Below are positions 53,676-64,000 of a stretch of DNA of 64,000 nucleotides, in pieces (position 1 is the stretch's first letter; every line of letters starts with the position of its first letter). The stretch covers positions 22,282,412-22,346,411 of the forward strand of contig NC_084675.1 in NCBI RefSeq assembly GCF_028389875.1. Direction: 5' to 3'. Position numbers and translations under genes: made by a program. The notes below the pieces were generated by a model. That model saw only the letters and a program-made list of their open reading frames with translations, was not told the origin of the DNA and ran no database searches. Source of the stretch: Rhea pennata (taxonomy: Eukaryota; Chordata; Aves; Rheiformes; Rheidae).

Positions 53676-53697
53676 CTCCCACAGACACCAAGCTCTG
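53676..53697 (-). other. CIDEC: Probable 5' non-coding exon of the CIDE gene
   Basis: On the minus strand a segment ends GTCTGTGGGAG|GTGAGTGG, a near-consensus donor. It would splice to the acceptor before 53243. It lies about 30 bases downstream of a TATA box, which places transcription start near 53697. Confidence 0.6.
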
Positions 53698-53722
53698 CAC
53701 CAGCTGCCCCCGCCCAGCCCCT

Positions 53723-53728
53723 CTTATA
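53723..53728 (-). promoter_or_regulatory. CIDEC: TATA box of the CIDE gene
   Basis: TATAAG in CTCTATAAGAGG on the minus strand, spaced about 30 bases from the inferred start. An inverted CCAAT (53766-53770 on the + strand) and GC-rich boxes lie just upstream. TATA plus CCAAT fits a tissue-regulated gene. Confidence 0.6.
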
Positions 53729-53879
53729 GAGCTGCCACCCGCTGGCCCCGCCCCTGCCGCCCGAGCCAATCCCCTCCCGGCCAGCTGGCACGGGGGGGAG
53801 GAGCCAGAGAAGGGGGCGTGGCCAGCCTGGCACTCCTGCCCCACTGCGAGGGGCGGTGAGCCAGGACCCTCCCCGGCTG

Positions 53880-54640
53880 CCCCCCAAGCGAGCATCTCCT
53901 GGTGCCCTGAGCAAGCACCCTCCAGCTCACCGCAAGCAAGCGTCCTCCGGGCTGCCCCATGGGCACGTCCTCCACGTGCCCCATGGGCGCATCCTCTAGG
54001 TGCCCCGTGGCAGCATCCTCCTGGACTGCCCCATGGCAGCATCCTCCAGGTGCCCCATGGGTGCATCCTCCTGGACTGCCCTGTGCAAACATCCTCCTGG
54101 GCTGCCCTCACTGGAGCATCCTCGTAGGCTGCCGCATGGCAGCATCTTCCAGGTGCCTCATGGCAGCATCCTCCTGGACTGCCCCATTGGAGCATCTTCC
54201 AGGTGCCTCATGGCAGCATCCTCCTGGACTGCCCCATTGGAGCATCTTCCAGGTGCCTCATGGCAGCATCCTCCTGGACTGCCCCATTGGAGCATCTTCC
54301 AGGTGCCCTATATGAGCATCCTCCTGGACTGCCCCATTGGAGCATCTTCCAGGTGCCCTATATAAGCATCCTCCTGGGCTGCCCCATTGGAGCATCCTCC
54401 AGGTGCCTCATGGGAGCATCCTCCTGGGCTGCCCCATGGCAGCATCCTCCAGGTGCCCTATATGAGCATCCTCCTGGGCTGCCCCATTGGAGCATCCTCC
54501 AGGTAGCCCAGGAGAGCATCCTTCCCATGCCGCAAACGAGCATCCTCCAACCTGATCCAAGCAAGCACCCTGCGGGCTGCCCCGAGCAAGCACCCTCCGA
54601 GTACCCGGCAGGCCTGCCCCACGGACACGCTCTCCTGGGC
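53880..54640. repeat. 50-bp minisatellite (25-bp half units) upstream of the CIDE gene
   Basis: In the regular core, AGCATCTTCC recurs at 54191, 54241, 54291 and 54341, exactly 50 bases apart. Half-units share GCATCCTCC or GCATCTTCC, then CTGGACTGCCCCATTG or AGGTGCCTCATGG. The edges are more diverged (GCAAGCACCCTCC). Confidence 0.93.
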
Positions 54641-55520
54641 TACCTCGAGCGAGCCCGCGCCCGGTGCAGTGCGGCGAGCAAGCCTGCGGGGGCCCGGAGC
54701 AACGCCCCGCCTCGCGGGCGTCCTCCGAGACGAGGCTGGCGGCACGCAGCCCGGCGTCGGCGCTCGTGCCGTTCGGGGAGGCGCGGTTCAGGGCTGGTGG
54801 TGCAGGAGAGTGGGGAGGGAGCGCCGGAGGGGCAGGCTGGCCCGGCCGCTCGCGCGCTGCCGGCCCCGCAGAGCCTCGCTTCCCGGCACGCTCACCTCGG
54901 TGGATTCTCCGCTGGCTGCTAGTGCGGTTGGGCTCCGTCTCCGGGCCCTCCGCCCTGGGCCGCCCGACCCGGCTGGGCTCAGCCGTCTGTTGCGACAGCC
55001 GGCTCCCTCGGGAAGGGCGACGGGATTGCTAACGCGCGGTCAGACCGGGGGCCAGCCGGAGGGGAAGGAGGGCGGCGGGTGCAGGAGGCGAGAAGCCACC
55101 GGCCGTGGTCTCGCACGGCGAGGCCGGGCTGGCGGGAGCGGAGCCGTGCCCGTGCACCGAGACCCCGCCGAGCCGGCCCCGTCGCGGGCTGCCCCCCCCC
55201 CCCCAGCGCGGCAGCGCCCAGGACCGGGACAGGCACTGCACAGGGGCCCACGTGCAAAACTGCTGGGCGCCGGCGCGACCCTTTCGCTGGTGCAATCGGA
55301 GGGAAGCTCCTCGGGCCCACAGGATGAGCCAGGCGCCCTAACGAAGGGCTCGTTAACACGCTGGTCCCAGCGCAGAGGGCCTGGCTGCTCCCGGGCTGGG
55401 GGCTGCTCCCGGGCTGGGGGCTGCCGCGTCCCTGCAGGCGCACGGCCCGGGACGCGATCCCGCACGGGCTGCTTCCGTACGGGAGCTGCTCCTGGGCTGA
55501 GCGGCTCTGCCGTGAGCCGT
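54640..55520. other. CpG-rich intergenic block
   Basis: GC-rich DNA with overlapping open frames on both strands and a short duplication (GCTGCTCCCGGGCTGGGG, twice near 55384-55420). Nothing recognisable as coding. Confidence 0.5.
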
Positions 55521-56290
55521 CACCTCCAGCATGTATGCACACGTGCACATCTGCTGGCACACTTCTGCACACGTGTGTATCCTCCACGTGCATTTGTGCA
55601 CACACGTGTACAGCTCCACGCGTGCATCAGTGTCTTTGTGTTTATACATGTCCAGTTTTACGTACGTTTATGTCTCCGTGTGTGCACACATTTAGGTATG
55701 CCCAAATGTGCCCGCATATGCGTGTATCTAAATTTGCAATATAGGTATATGTAGTATCAGTATACCTAAATGCCTAAATGCGCACGCGTGTGCATATGCA
55801 CGTGTGCACACACGTCTGTGCATCTCTGCGTGCATGCGCGTGTTCAGGGCCATGTTCACACGTGCATGCACACGTAGCTCCGTGTGTGCAGGCACACGTG
55901 TTCACGCGCCGCGCTGTGCGAACACGCCCACCCCCGCGCGCGTGCCCGAATGCCTCTCTCCACGTGTCCATCCGCGTCCACACGCACCTCCCCACGCGCG
56001 CCCGGTGCGCGCCCCTCCCTGCGTGCCCGCCGCACGCGGGTACCCCTAATGCGCGCCTAACCCCACGGGGCACACCTCTGCACGCTCCGCAGCTGCGCAC
56101 GTGCGCGCCCCCCCACGCGTGCACGTGTGCTCCTCCCCTCCACGCATGTGCCTCCACGCGTGTGCGCGCCTGCAGGTGCACCCGCCTAGACAGGCGCGTA
56201 TCCCCCGTGTGCCTGCCGCGCGCGCGCCCCGCCCCCCGCGCGTGCCCGTGTGTATCCCGCCCCCCCGCGCGCACGCTCCCCACGCGGGGC
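55520..56290. repeat. Long alternating purine-pyrimidine (CA/TG/CG) region
   Basis: About 750 bases enriched in CACGTGTG, GCACACGTG, TGCATGCGCG and CGCGCGTGC runs, becoming more CG-rich toward 56290. There is no strict tandem unit. Such alternation favours Z-DNA. Open frames here read as His/Thr/Cys/Arg-rich and are considered artefacts. Confidence 0.7.
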
Positions 56291-56450
56291 CGCGGCCGCA
56301 CGTGGCCCCTTTAAGGAGCAGGCGGGGCGGCGGCGCGCGCGCGCGCGCAGGAGGAGTGCGCCCGCCGCCCCCTCCCCCCGGCGCGGAGGCCGTCGCGCCC
56401 GGATGACGTCACGCCATGGCCGCCCTGCGCCGCCGCGAGTAGAGGCCCCG
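56290..56450 (+). promoter_or_regulatory. CpG-island promoter with perfect CRE
   Basis: CG-rich tract with a (GC)n run (56333-56348) and TGACGTCA at 56404-56411. GCCATGGCCGCC, which resembles a YY1-type site around a start region, follows directly. No TATA box. It probably drives the + strand unit whose exons follow. Confidence 0.5.
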
Positions 56451-56567
56451 GCCCGTCCCGGCCCGTCCCGCGCTGCGCGCCGGAGCCGCTTCCTCGCCGC
56501 CGCCCCGGCCCCGACCCCCGCCCCGGCCTCGGCCCCGGCCCCGGCCCCGGCCCGCCCGCCCGCCCAG
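56430..56567 (+). other. Probable 5' exon 1 of the next + strand gene (candidate ZC3H18)
   Basis: CpG-rich leader ending in the donor CCCAG|GTGAGC at 56568. A short frame, 56416-56442 (ATG GCC GCC ... GAG TAG, eight codons), could act as an upstream ORF if transcription starts before it. The ZC3H18 assignment rests only on the human order ZFPM1-ZC3H18. The 5' boundary is approximate. Confidence 0.45.
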
Positions 56568-57054
56568 GTGAGCCGCTGCCCGCGCGGCCGCGCTCCGCGG
56601 GCGCCGGCCGCGGCCTAGCGCCGGGAGGGGGGGGCGGGCCCGGGCGCCGGGGAAGCGGGGGAGGGAGCGGCCGCGGGTGCGCCGGGGACGGGGCGGCCCC
56701 GGGCGCGGGGAGCTGGGGGGCGGCCCGGGGGGGGGGGTCTGGGCAGGGGGCAGCCCCCTCGGGGGCGGCGCTGGGCAGGGGGGGGCGGCCCCGGGGGGAG
56801 GGTGCTTGGGAGGGCCGCAGCCTCCGTGGGGGGGTGGAGGGGACCCCGAGAAGGAGGGGGCAGCCCCAGGGGGAGTGGACTTGGGGGGGGGGCAGTGCGA
56901 GTTGGGAGGGGTCCTGAGATGGGGGGGCGGCCCAGGTTGGAAGGGCCTTCGGGGGGAAGCCTGTGGGTGGGTCCTGGGAAAGGAGGGGCAGCCCAAGTGG
57001 GGTTTGTTTGAGGGGGGCAGCCCCGGTGAGAGTGCTCGAGGGGGCAGTAGCAGC

Positions 57055-57240
57055 TGGGCAGGTGATGGGGGACAGCACCAGTTCTGGGCGATTGCTGGGG
57101 CCGTGATAGGGGTGGGCCTGAGTTTGGGGGGCTTGCTGGGTGGGTGATGGGGGGGCAGCCCCAGTTTGGGGGGCTTGCTGGGCAGGTGATGGGGGGCAGC
57201 CCCTGTTTTGGGGGGATTGCTGGAGAGGGTGCTGCAGGGG
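57055..57240. repeat. G-rich tandem repeat, about 42-bp unit, about four copies
   Basis: TTTGGGGGGCTTGCTGGG, then GGTGATGGGGGGCAGCCCC, repeated with changes. G-quadruplex-prone, within the presumed first intron. Confidence 0.75.
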
Positions 57241-57422
57241 GGGCGGCCTTAGTTTGCAGCAGAACTGGGGGGGAGGTGAGGGGGTGCAGCCTCGGTTGGG
57301 GAGGTTTTAGGAAGCGGAGCAGACTCAGCTGGGAGAGGGGTGCAGCTTGGCCTCAGGAAGGTAGCAAGGGGGCAGCCTGGCCCCCAGGGGTACCCGCAGG
57401 GCTGACCGTCTCCCCTCTGCAG

Positions 57423-57505
57423 GCAGCTGAGAGCAGGGAGAGCTCCAGGAGCCGTGTCCCGGGGCTGCAGCAGAAGGACCTCAGCCTGGCCGGAGGCCCT
57501 GTGAG
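57423..57505 (+). other. Probable internal 5' exon 2 of the same gene
   Basis: 83 bases bounded by a strong acceptor (CCGTCTCCCCTCTGCAG) and a consensus donor (GAG|GTAAGG). It contains no ATG, so it is probably untranslated. Confidence 0.45.
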
Positions 57506-60500
57506 GTAAGGGAGGCCCTGGGGTGGAGGAGGAGGAGGGCTGGGGCGCCGCAGTGGCACCTGCGTTCAGGCGCCTCCTGTGACGGTCTCGTAGATCAGGA
57601 GCCTCCTCGCTGGGTGCTGCGGGACGGGGAGGTTGCGCGGCCCGGTCCTCTGAGCCGGCATGGTCTGGGCACTGCGCGTCCGTCTAACGCCACTTGTGCT
57701 CGCCTGTGCAGCGAAGCAGCAGCCGTAAAGCGCGCTCTGCTCAGAGCTCTGGTCACTTTTGCAAGTGTTACAAAATGCTGCTGCAGGTGATTTAAATTCT
57801 TTGAGTCTTCAACAGTAGTCTCTCTTCTTCAGAGCTGTGCTTTGGGATACACGCTAACAATTTTTCCTTTTGCTGCCATCAGTAATTCAGCTTTTTTGAC
57901 ACAACCGTTAACAGTGCTGTTTTGGCCACAGCAAGAGCAGCATCTGCAAGGTGTGAATTCTTTCTCCTGATCTTCTTAAGGTTTGTCTAGATTAAATAAA
58001 GAGGTCAAGGTCTCTTTCTAATCAAGTCAACTCCTTGCAAGCCATCTCGTGCAATGTTCTGAGTGGAGTTAGACTCCTGAGTGTGATTATTTATGTATCC
58101 TACAGAATATAGGAGCAATTGTACTTATTTTTTGTCACGGGACTGAGGCTCCAGTAATTCAAAATTAATGTTCAAGCTGCAGAAAGAGTGATGCATGTCC
58201 TAGTAACAGGAAAATCCATTACACTGTGAAAACAAACTTCAACTATTTACAGCATTTCTATTTGAGTTTCAATCTTAAAGTCTGCCTGACACAAAGTAGT
58301 GTGGTGTTTGGTGTTAACATTCTGGATCAGAGCTCTGTAAGCTCTTTTTTAAATAAGAAATAAATAAGTAAACTTACTGAAAATGGCTGTTACCAATTAG
58401 TTCTCTTGAATTAGTCCTGAAAAGCAGCTTAGTTTTCTGCATTAAAAGCTTTCCTGACAGCTGCTAGATAATTGAAGTTTGCTATGCATCTTCAAAGTCA
58501 GTGCTTCTCTAAGAGTGTCAGATAGGTATGTATTTTATTTTAATTAACCCTGTTACCAATCCTAGTTTCATTCAGAACAAAGAACTGGGTGCTCTGCTTT
58601 TGTTCTACACCTCTTTTTGTTTTTACACGATGCTTCTTCTGTAGATCATGATACATTTTTATTTCCTTCTCTTCTGGTGGTTGCTGCTCTTCCATATTTT
58701 CCCGTCTAATTTCCTCCATTCATTTCTGTTTTGCTTTTTTGTTTTTTACTTCTCTGTCCCACAAATGTTTTTTTGCTGTGTTTCTTTTTTTAGCCTGCCC
58801 TGTCAACCCTATCTCCCATTCTTTCTCCTCAAACCCACTCATCATTCTTCACCCATTCTTGTGACTTGACTTAGGCCATGCTCTAGAACTTCTTTCTCTT
58901 CTGCATAAATCTCTATCCTTTATGCCTCTCATTAATTATAAATGTTTTGATCTTGCATTGAACCATATTTGGCTATTAGAAAGAACGCTTTCTACAACCC
59001 CTAAGAACTCTGCCTGAAACAAAGAGGCCTCCTTTCTATCTTGGCAGCAGCTTTGAAAAGGCGCTGCTGTTTCCTTGCTGCTTTCCTGGTGTCTGTCCTG
59101 CGACCCGCTGTGGAGCTCTGAGCTCTCTGCTCTGGGGAGGTATGGCACTTGGCTGTGGGCTTTGTTCTTGCCATCTGACTGACAATTTGTAGAATTTCAA
59201 GGTTGAAGCTGACAGCTCTGTCAAGCTCCAGGTTTCTATAGTACTTGGTACTTTCCTGCTGCCAGAGGTGCTGGAGTTGTCCAAGATGTTGGTTTCCACA
59301 CTACCACATCCAAGGTGCATCCTTTGTTTGGATTTTATTTTTCCACCATGAAGGCTCAACCTTGGAGGGAGGAATTGAATTTAGTGAATGGAAATAATGC
59401 TTGCCAAAATTATTTTTCCTTGGTGGCTGTGTGTTTCCAATCCTATCTTAACTGATAGCTTTATTCTATAGATGGCATGATAGGTTAGTGTAAGGCACCT
59501 TCTGGAGGTTAGATGGCAGCAAGCTAGTCTTTTCAGTAGTAGTTCCAGATAATCTGCTGCCAAAAGCCTCGCTTCAGCAGCAAGTCAATTAGATGTAGAC
59601 AAAGCTTAACTTTGTTGGCTTAATTAAAGACACTGCCTAAACTTTTAATGAGTTCTAATTGAAAACAGCACAGCGCAGAGGAAGAGGAAACAGAACTTGA
59701 GCATCCTGCCAGTAACAGGCACTGTCAAGAACCACAGATCCATATGCAAGTCAGTGAAACACTGCGCTGAGTTAGAGCAGCATATGAGGTACATGCATGA
59801 TCACAGATTCAAACTTAATTGGCACTTCTTCCTTCCAGTGCTACATCTTTTGATATGGTTAAATTAACAGAGAGTGGAAGTTGGACTTGGTCTTGAAAAT
59901 AGACCTGAAGCGAAGAATTCCAGCACTCTGACTTGTCTACCTCTTGCCTTGGGCAAATCACCTAATAAAAGTATAAGGTTAGAAATACTACTTAAAATGC
60001 TTTACCTAGCAACGTTTGAGGTGAATTTTAAAAAGCAGCTTACCTAACAAAGTTTTTTTTTTTTTTCTTACTGCAAGGCTTCTTGGACTTAGTACTGTAT
60101 TTTAAGTTAAAAGAAGCCTTGGATATTGTTAAACTTTGGAAAAAGTATATTATAGTGTGGCTGAAGCTGATAAATTTACATTCTCCTAAGATCTTGTCAA
60201 CACACAACACCCTTTTACCTGTCTGTAAGGTGCAGATGGGGGAAATCTGTGTGATTTTTAAATGTCTTCAGTAGTATTGTGAGACATATGCAGAAACAGA
60301 AGGACAGTTCTGCTTTGTTGTTGCATCCGATTCCTTGCAAGTGAAGACAGCCACGTGAACTGCTAACTTAGAAGGAGCATTTTTTTGTCCGCCATATACG
60401 AACCATGAAACACTGACAAATTTAAGGATTAGTTAATGTTTCATTCTCTAATTCAAAAAATGTCAGAACTAAGGTGGTCTGTGAAACTTCATTGTTGCCT

Positions 60501-63500
60501 CGTGTTGCATATATGTTTTGTAACTAAAAGCCTTTCTTTTTCCACAGGCCCTAACTGTGTGTGTGTGGAAATGGGTCTGCCCTAGAGATAACCAGGGCCG
60601 GGTGTTGAGTGAGGGTGCTGTTTGCTGACTGAGTGAGGATGTTGCTGCTGGACGTGTGCATCTTTCCCAAAAGTTTGCATATAAGGAATGAGGCAAGGGA
60701 CTGCCAAAAGAAAAGCCTGTTTTGTGACTAAGAAAGCTGCAGACTATGACAGCTGAATGTCATATGAATGGATGCTAGACTGTACCTGTCTTTTCCATTC
60801 TGTTCCTAGATAATGCTAGGCATGTTTCTTTCTGTCCTTTCTCAATACCGGTGAAGAGAGGGCTGAATTTAGGTTTGCAAAAACCGCCACATGTTCTTGG
60901 TTGTAGCTGATTACAGTGGGATTCTGCTTAAGTTGCTGAGCATGATACAAAAGTCTTAAAATTGAAAAACAAGTTTAAAAGTTCAGGGCCTCTTGCTTTT
61001 GTGGTTTTTTTTTTTTTTTTTTTTGCTTTGCCTGACTATATCCTTTTATTTATGCTGGACTGTTTAATACTGCTAGATCACAGCACCGGCAGGGACATCG
61101 CAAGCCAGCAGAGACTGAGTGGGGGCAGAAGGAACAACTGAACGGAAAGTCCTGCTCAACCTATGGGATATCTGTGGGGGCAGCAAGTGCAGCCTGGTTC
61201 ACCCTTGGCATCTGAGAGAATAGCATGTGCTTACTGCACGTGGAATGGCTGGAAAGTTTAGCTGCCAAATCCTCAATTCTCTACTGAGAATACATGAACT
61301 GCTTTTAAGGGGCTTTCAGCTTGATGAGACACACACAAGTGCTTTTAGATACGGTTAGAGAAACAATATTAGCTGAAAGCAAACTCCACTGATATATTTG
61401 CTCCAAAGACTCTTAATGAAAAGGCTGTAGCAACTTGTTTAGCCTGGCAGAGTGAGTGTGTTGTAAGCTACATCTGAAATGCTTTAGTGACCTACTCTAA
61501 ACTGGTCTATTTCAGACACATGAAAAATTAAAATTTGATTCTCTTCGACAATGGAAGTGAGTTTTATAATAATGATTGTCAGGCAGCTTTGATCAAAGTT
61601 GATTGTGCTTGAACTACCTGTAATTTTAAAGATACTTTTGAAGAAAAAATGCTGCTACTGAGAATTATTATTATATAACTGGTTAACTGCCCCATCATTT
61701 TAAGTGGCAAGACAAATACTCTTATTTATAAATTAGTAGTTACTTTTGTTTTTATAACTGGTTTTGGAAACAAATTAGTAGGAAATTAGCTTGGCTTTAT
61801 AGCACCAAAATTCCACACTTTTGCTGAGTTTTTATGCTGCAGATTTCTGCTCTACTTCTGAACTTGGTATTAATCAATTTAAAATAGTTCCATGCAGTCT
61901 TTTTCCTTAGCTGCTTCTAGTATTCGTCTGTATAGGTGACTGTGTGTAAAGAAGGGTGGAAAGCAATAAACCTGCTGGGATTCCAGAGATATGGGATCAA
62001 CAGTGTTTTGCAGATGATTCTGAGACAGAGCTTGGGTGTTAAAAGTTGAAGCTAAACTTACTGCCTTGGAAAGAACAAAATCTGCTGGAGCTCCCAAGGA
62101 AGCTCTCGTGACTATAGCTAGCTGTCTGGCATTTCATAAGGTTCTTAGTATACTGTTCTTGGCTTTCAGAAAACTTAGTTATTTCTTTTTTTCATAAATG
62201 AGTAACTACAAGTAATACCGATTAGGTCAGTGACGAGGCATTCTCCAGTTGTGCTTCTGCGATGTTACTGTTGGATGCAGGCTTGTCGTGTGGCATTACA
62301 GCTTCGCTCGCTTTCCCTATGGGCTCCTAGCCTGCACGGGGGCTGCACAGAACTAAGGAATAGTTGGAGGGCATGTTACTGTGTTTACCTCCTCCATTAC
62401 AGGAGGGGTTGCTGTGATAGTGAATTAATGAGAGTCTAGGCAAAACTTTGGATCACTGCTAGAGTAGTATCTTGTCTTCATGAAGCAGAAACTGTATCTG
62501 CTCCTGTTACATGATTAGTTTGATAGTTTTCTTTTAATTTTCATTTTACTTTATTATTATTATTATTATTATTCCTACTTCTAATTTTACTTTTGCATGT
62601 GGTGTGCCTGCTTTGGGGCATTTCCGTGCTATCGCAAATGTGAAGACTGAAGCAAAGTTCTGATTCTTCGGTCTTGGAGAAGGTTTCCTTGCATGCTAGT
62701 GAACTTGGAGCCATGGCTTTGGAGACTGGCTGAACTGCAGTTCTTCAGCGAAGTCCTGCGGTGTAGGAAGCTGTAGCATAAGCACCTTCTGTGCGTTGCT
62801 CTAGGGACTGCAGAGATAGAAGCAGCAGGGGAGAATGTAACACCCTTTGCCAAAGGGAAGTTTACTGTTACTTCTGAATCTAGGGAAGTAAGCACCACAA
62901 ATGGACTGCCTGAATTTTGGGAACTTTTTTCAATTGCACTGTCGTTTATTGCATTTCTTATTTGTGCTGATAGAAATTAATAGAAAATAACTGACCAACA
63001 ATCTGGATTTTTGTAATAGCTTTAATAGCTACTGATGGAGGTGAATGTTTTATGCTTACCAACTTAGCTGGTGATGATGAAAATGCATTCATATTCATTT
63101 TCCCCCATCCTTTTCAGGGGCATTCTGTCAGCTACAGAAAGAGATCTAGTTTACTTAAAAGCTTTTGCTTTGGTGCTGCTTATTTGTAAGAAATCAGAAA
63201 ACAAATTTCCTGAACACATCTGTACATGACAGCTTTTATATTTCTACTGACCTCTTAAGGCTGACCTTTCGGATGTAATATGCTAAGTTGTTGTAGTTGC
63301 ACTCAAAGTGCAACTTCTCAGGCACTTGGACAATTAAAATTGCTGTCATAAAATTGTGCTTACAGTCAGTAACAATTTGTGCCGGCATTTCTGGACTCAG
63401 CATTAACTGTTATGTGCTTTATAAGAATACAATTTGTTTCAGATTACATCCTGTTTAACTACCCAGAGCTGCTATCACCAAGAGGCAACTGCAGTCTTTT

Positions 63501-64000
63501 TATTTGGCTTTTAATTTCTCAGCAATATTCACAACTCTGGTTGCAGAGCCAGCCTGCTCAGATGTACTAAGAAAACAAAAGTAGCCATCAGGAAACTCAA
63601 AAAGTGGCCTTTCTAATCCTGAGGGCTCTGTGATGTGTTTAGATCCTCCTCACGCTTATTAATTAGCTAATATTTGTGCAGTGTTTTGAAGTAGAGCAGA
63701 ATTATTGGGTGTCACTATTTACATATACTTGTACTGCTTCTGGGAATGTTTTTCATTTTTGAGAAATGTTCTTAGTTCCTTTTCTGCAAACTGTCTGTAG
63801 TATAACGAGCAGCATTTCCTTTAGTGACTTTCATCTTGAGAGTCTGCTACAAATGCTAACTAATAATGTCTTTGCTATGGTGAAGGCAAGAGATGTTATC
63901 TCAGTGATGACAGTACATCTGGCAAAGCACAAGACATCAGTACGACAGTCTCAGTCCTGGGAAGTTCATACAACAGATGAGTAGCATGGATAATAAAGTT
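57506..64000 (+). other. Presumed long intron, AT-richer, no coding exon found
   Basis: Composition changes to ordinary AT-richer DNA. The only open frames are short (up to about 107 codons, minus strand 59036-59359), without motifs or splice context. Simple repeats: a T-run at 61005-61024 and (ATT)n at 62551-62573. I saw no LINE, LTR or tRNA signature. Interpreted as intron of the unit starting near 56430. Confidence 0.5.
62551..62573. repeat. (ATT)n microsatellite
   Basis: TTATTATTATTATTATTATT continues for 23 bases. Likely length-variable. Confidence 0.9.

Noticed and set aside
59036-59359. 107-codon minus-strand frame in the AT-rich right part, considered as a retroelement fragment
   Set aside because: I could not match it to any reverse transcriptase, gag or LTR feature. 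Length alone is not enough.
62230-62439. 69-codon plus-strand frame, considered as a candidate ZC3H18 coding exon
   Set aside because: It lacks an acidic Ser/Glu-rich ZC3H18-like N-terminus and suitable splice sites.

Overview
The window looks like vertebrate, and most probably avian, genomic DNA. It has split genes with GT-AG introns, CpG-rich promoters, polyadenylation signals and many short GC-rich minisatellites. I saw no recognisable LINE or SINE copies. The gene order ZNF469 - ZFPM1 - CIDE-family gene - start of a further transcription unit corresponds to the ZNF469/ZFPM1/ZC3H18 block of human 16q24. The compact introns and high GC content suggest a bird. The exact species cannot be read from the sequence.

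Layout. (1) 2-10756, + strand: the 3' part of ZNF469, one very long open coding exon that enters from the left edge, with a 3'UTR of about 1.5 kb. (2) 12.3-17.6 kb: intergenic DNA with CpG-rich blocks, a three-copy palindrome-bearing repeat, an AT-rich pocket with GATA sites and a G-rich degenerate repeat. (3) 17.6-49.1 kb, + strand: ZFPM1 (FOG1). I assembled ten coding exons by splice sites, phase and similarity to FOG1; they join to 3282 nt in frame (1093 residues). The large introns 1-4 hold many GATA motifs, some in tight modules with AP-1/NF-E2, CRE, E-box or octamer sites, and two coding-like minisatellites. (4) 49.3-50.1 kb: a minisatellite beyond the ZFPM1 poly(A) site. (5) 51.7-53.7 kb, - strand: a complete CIDE-family gene closest to CIDEC/FSP27. 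It has five coding exons (239 residues), a separate 5'UTR exon and a TATA box. (6) 53.9-56.3 kb: a 50-bp minisatellite, CpG-rich DNA and a long alternating purine-pyrimidine tract. (7) 56.3-57.5 kb, + strand: a CpG-island promoter with a perfect CRE and two probable 5' non-coding exons, inferred to belong to ZC3H18 by gene order only. The rest of the window is AT-richer, apparently intronic, and shows no coding exon I can support.

The genes do not form a pathway. ZNF469 is a giant C2H2 protein linked to connective tissue and cornea. FOG1 is the GATA-1/2/3 cofactor of red-cell and megakaryocyte development. CIDE proteins act on lipid droplets. The clearest functional theme is regulatory: a GATA cofactor gene whose introns are loaded with GATA sites, consistent with control by the factors it binds.
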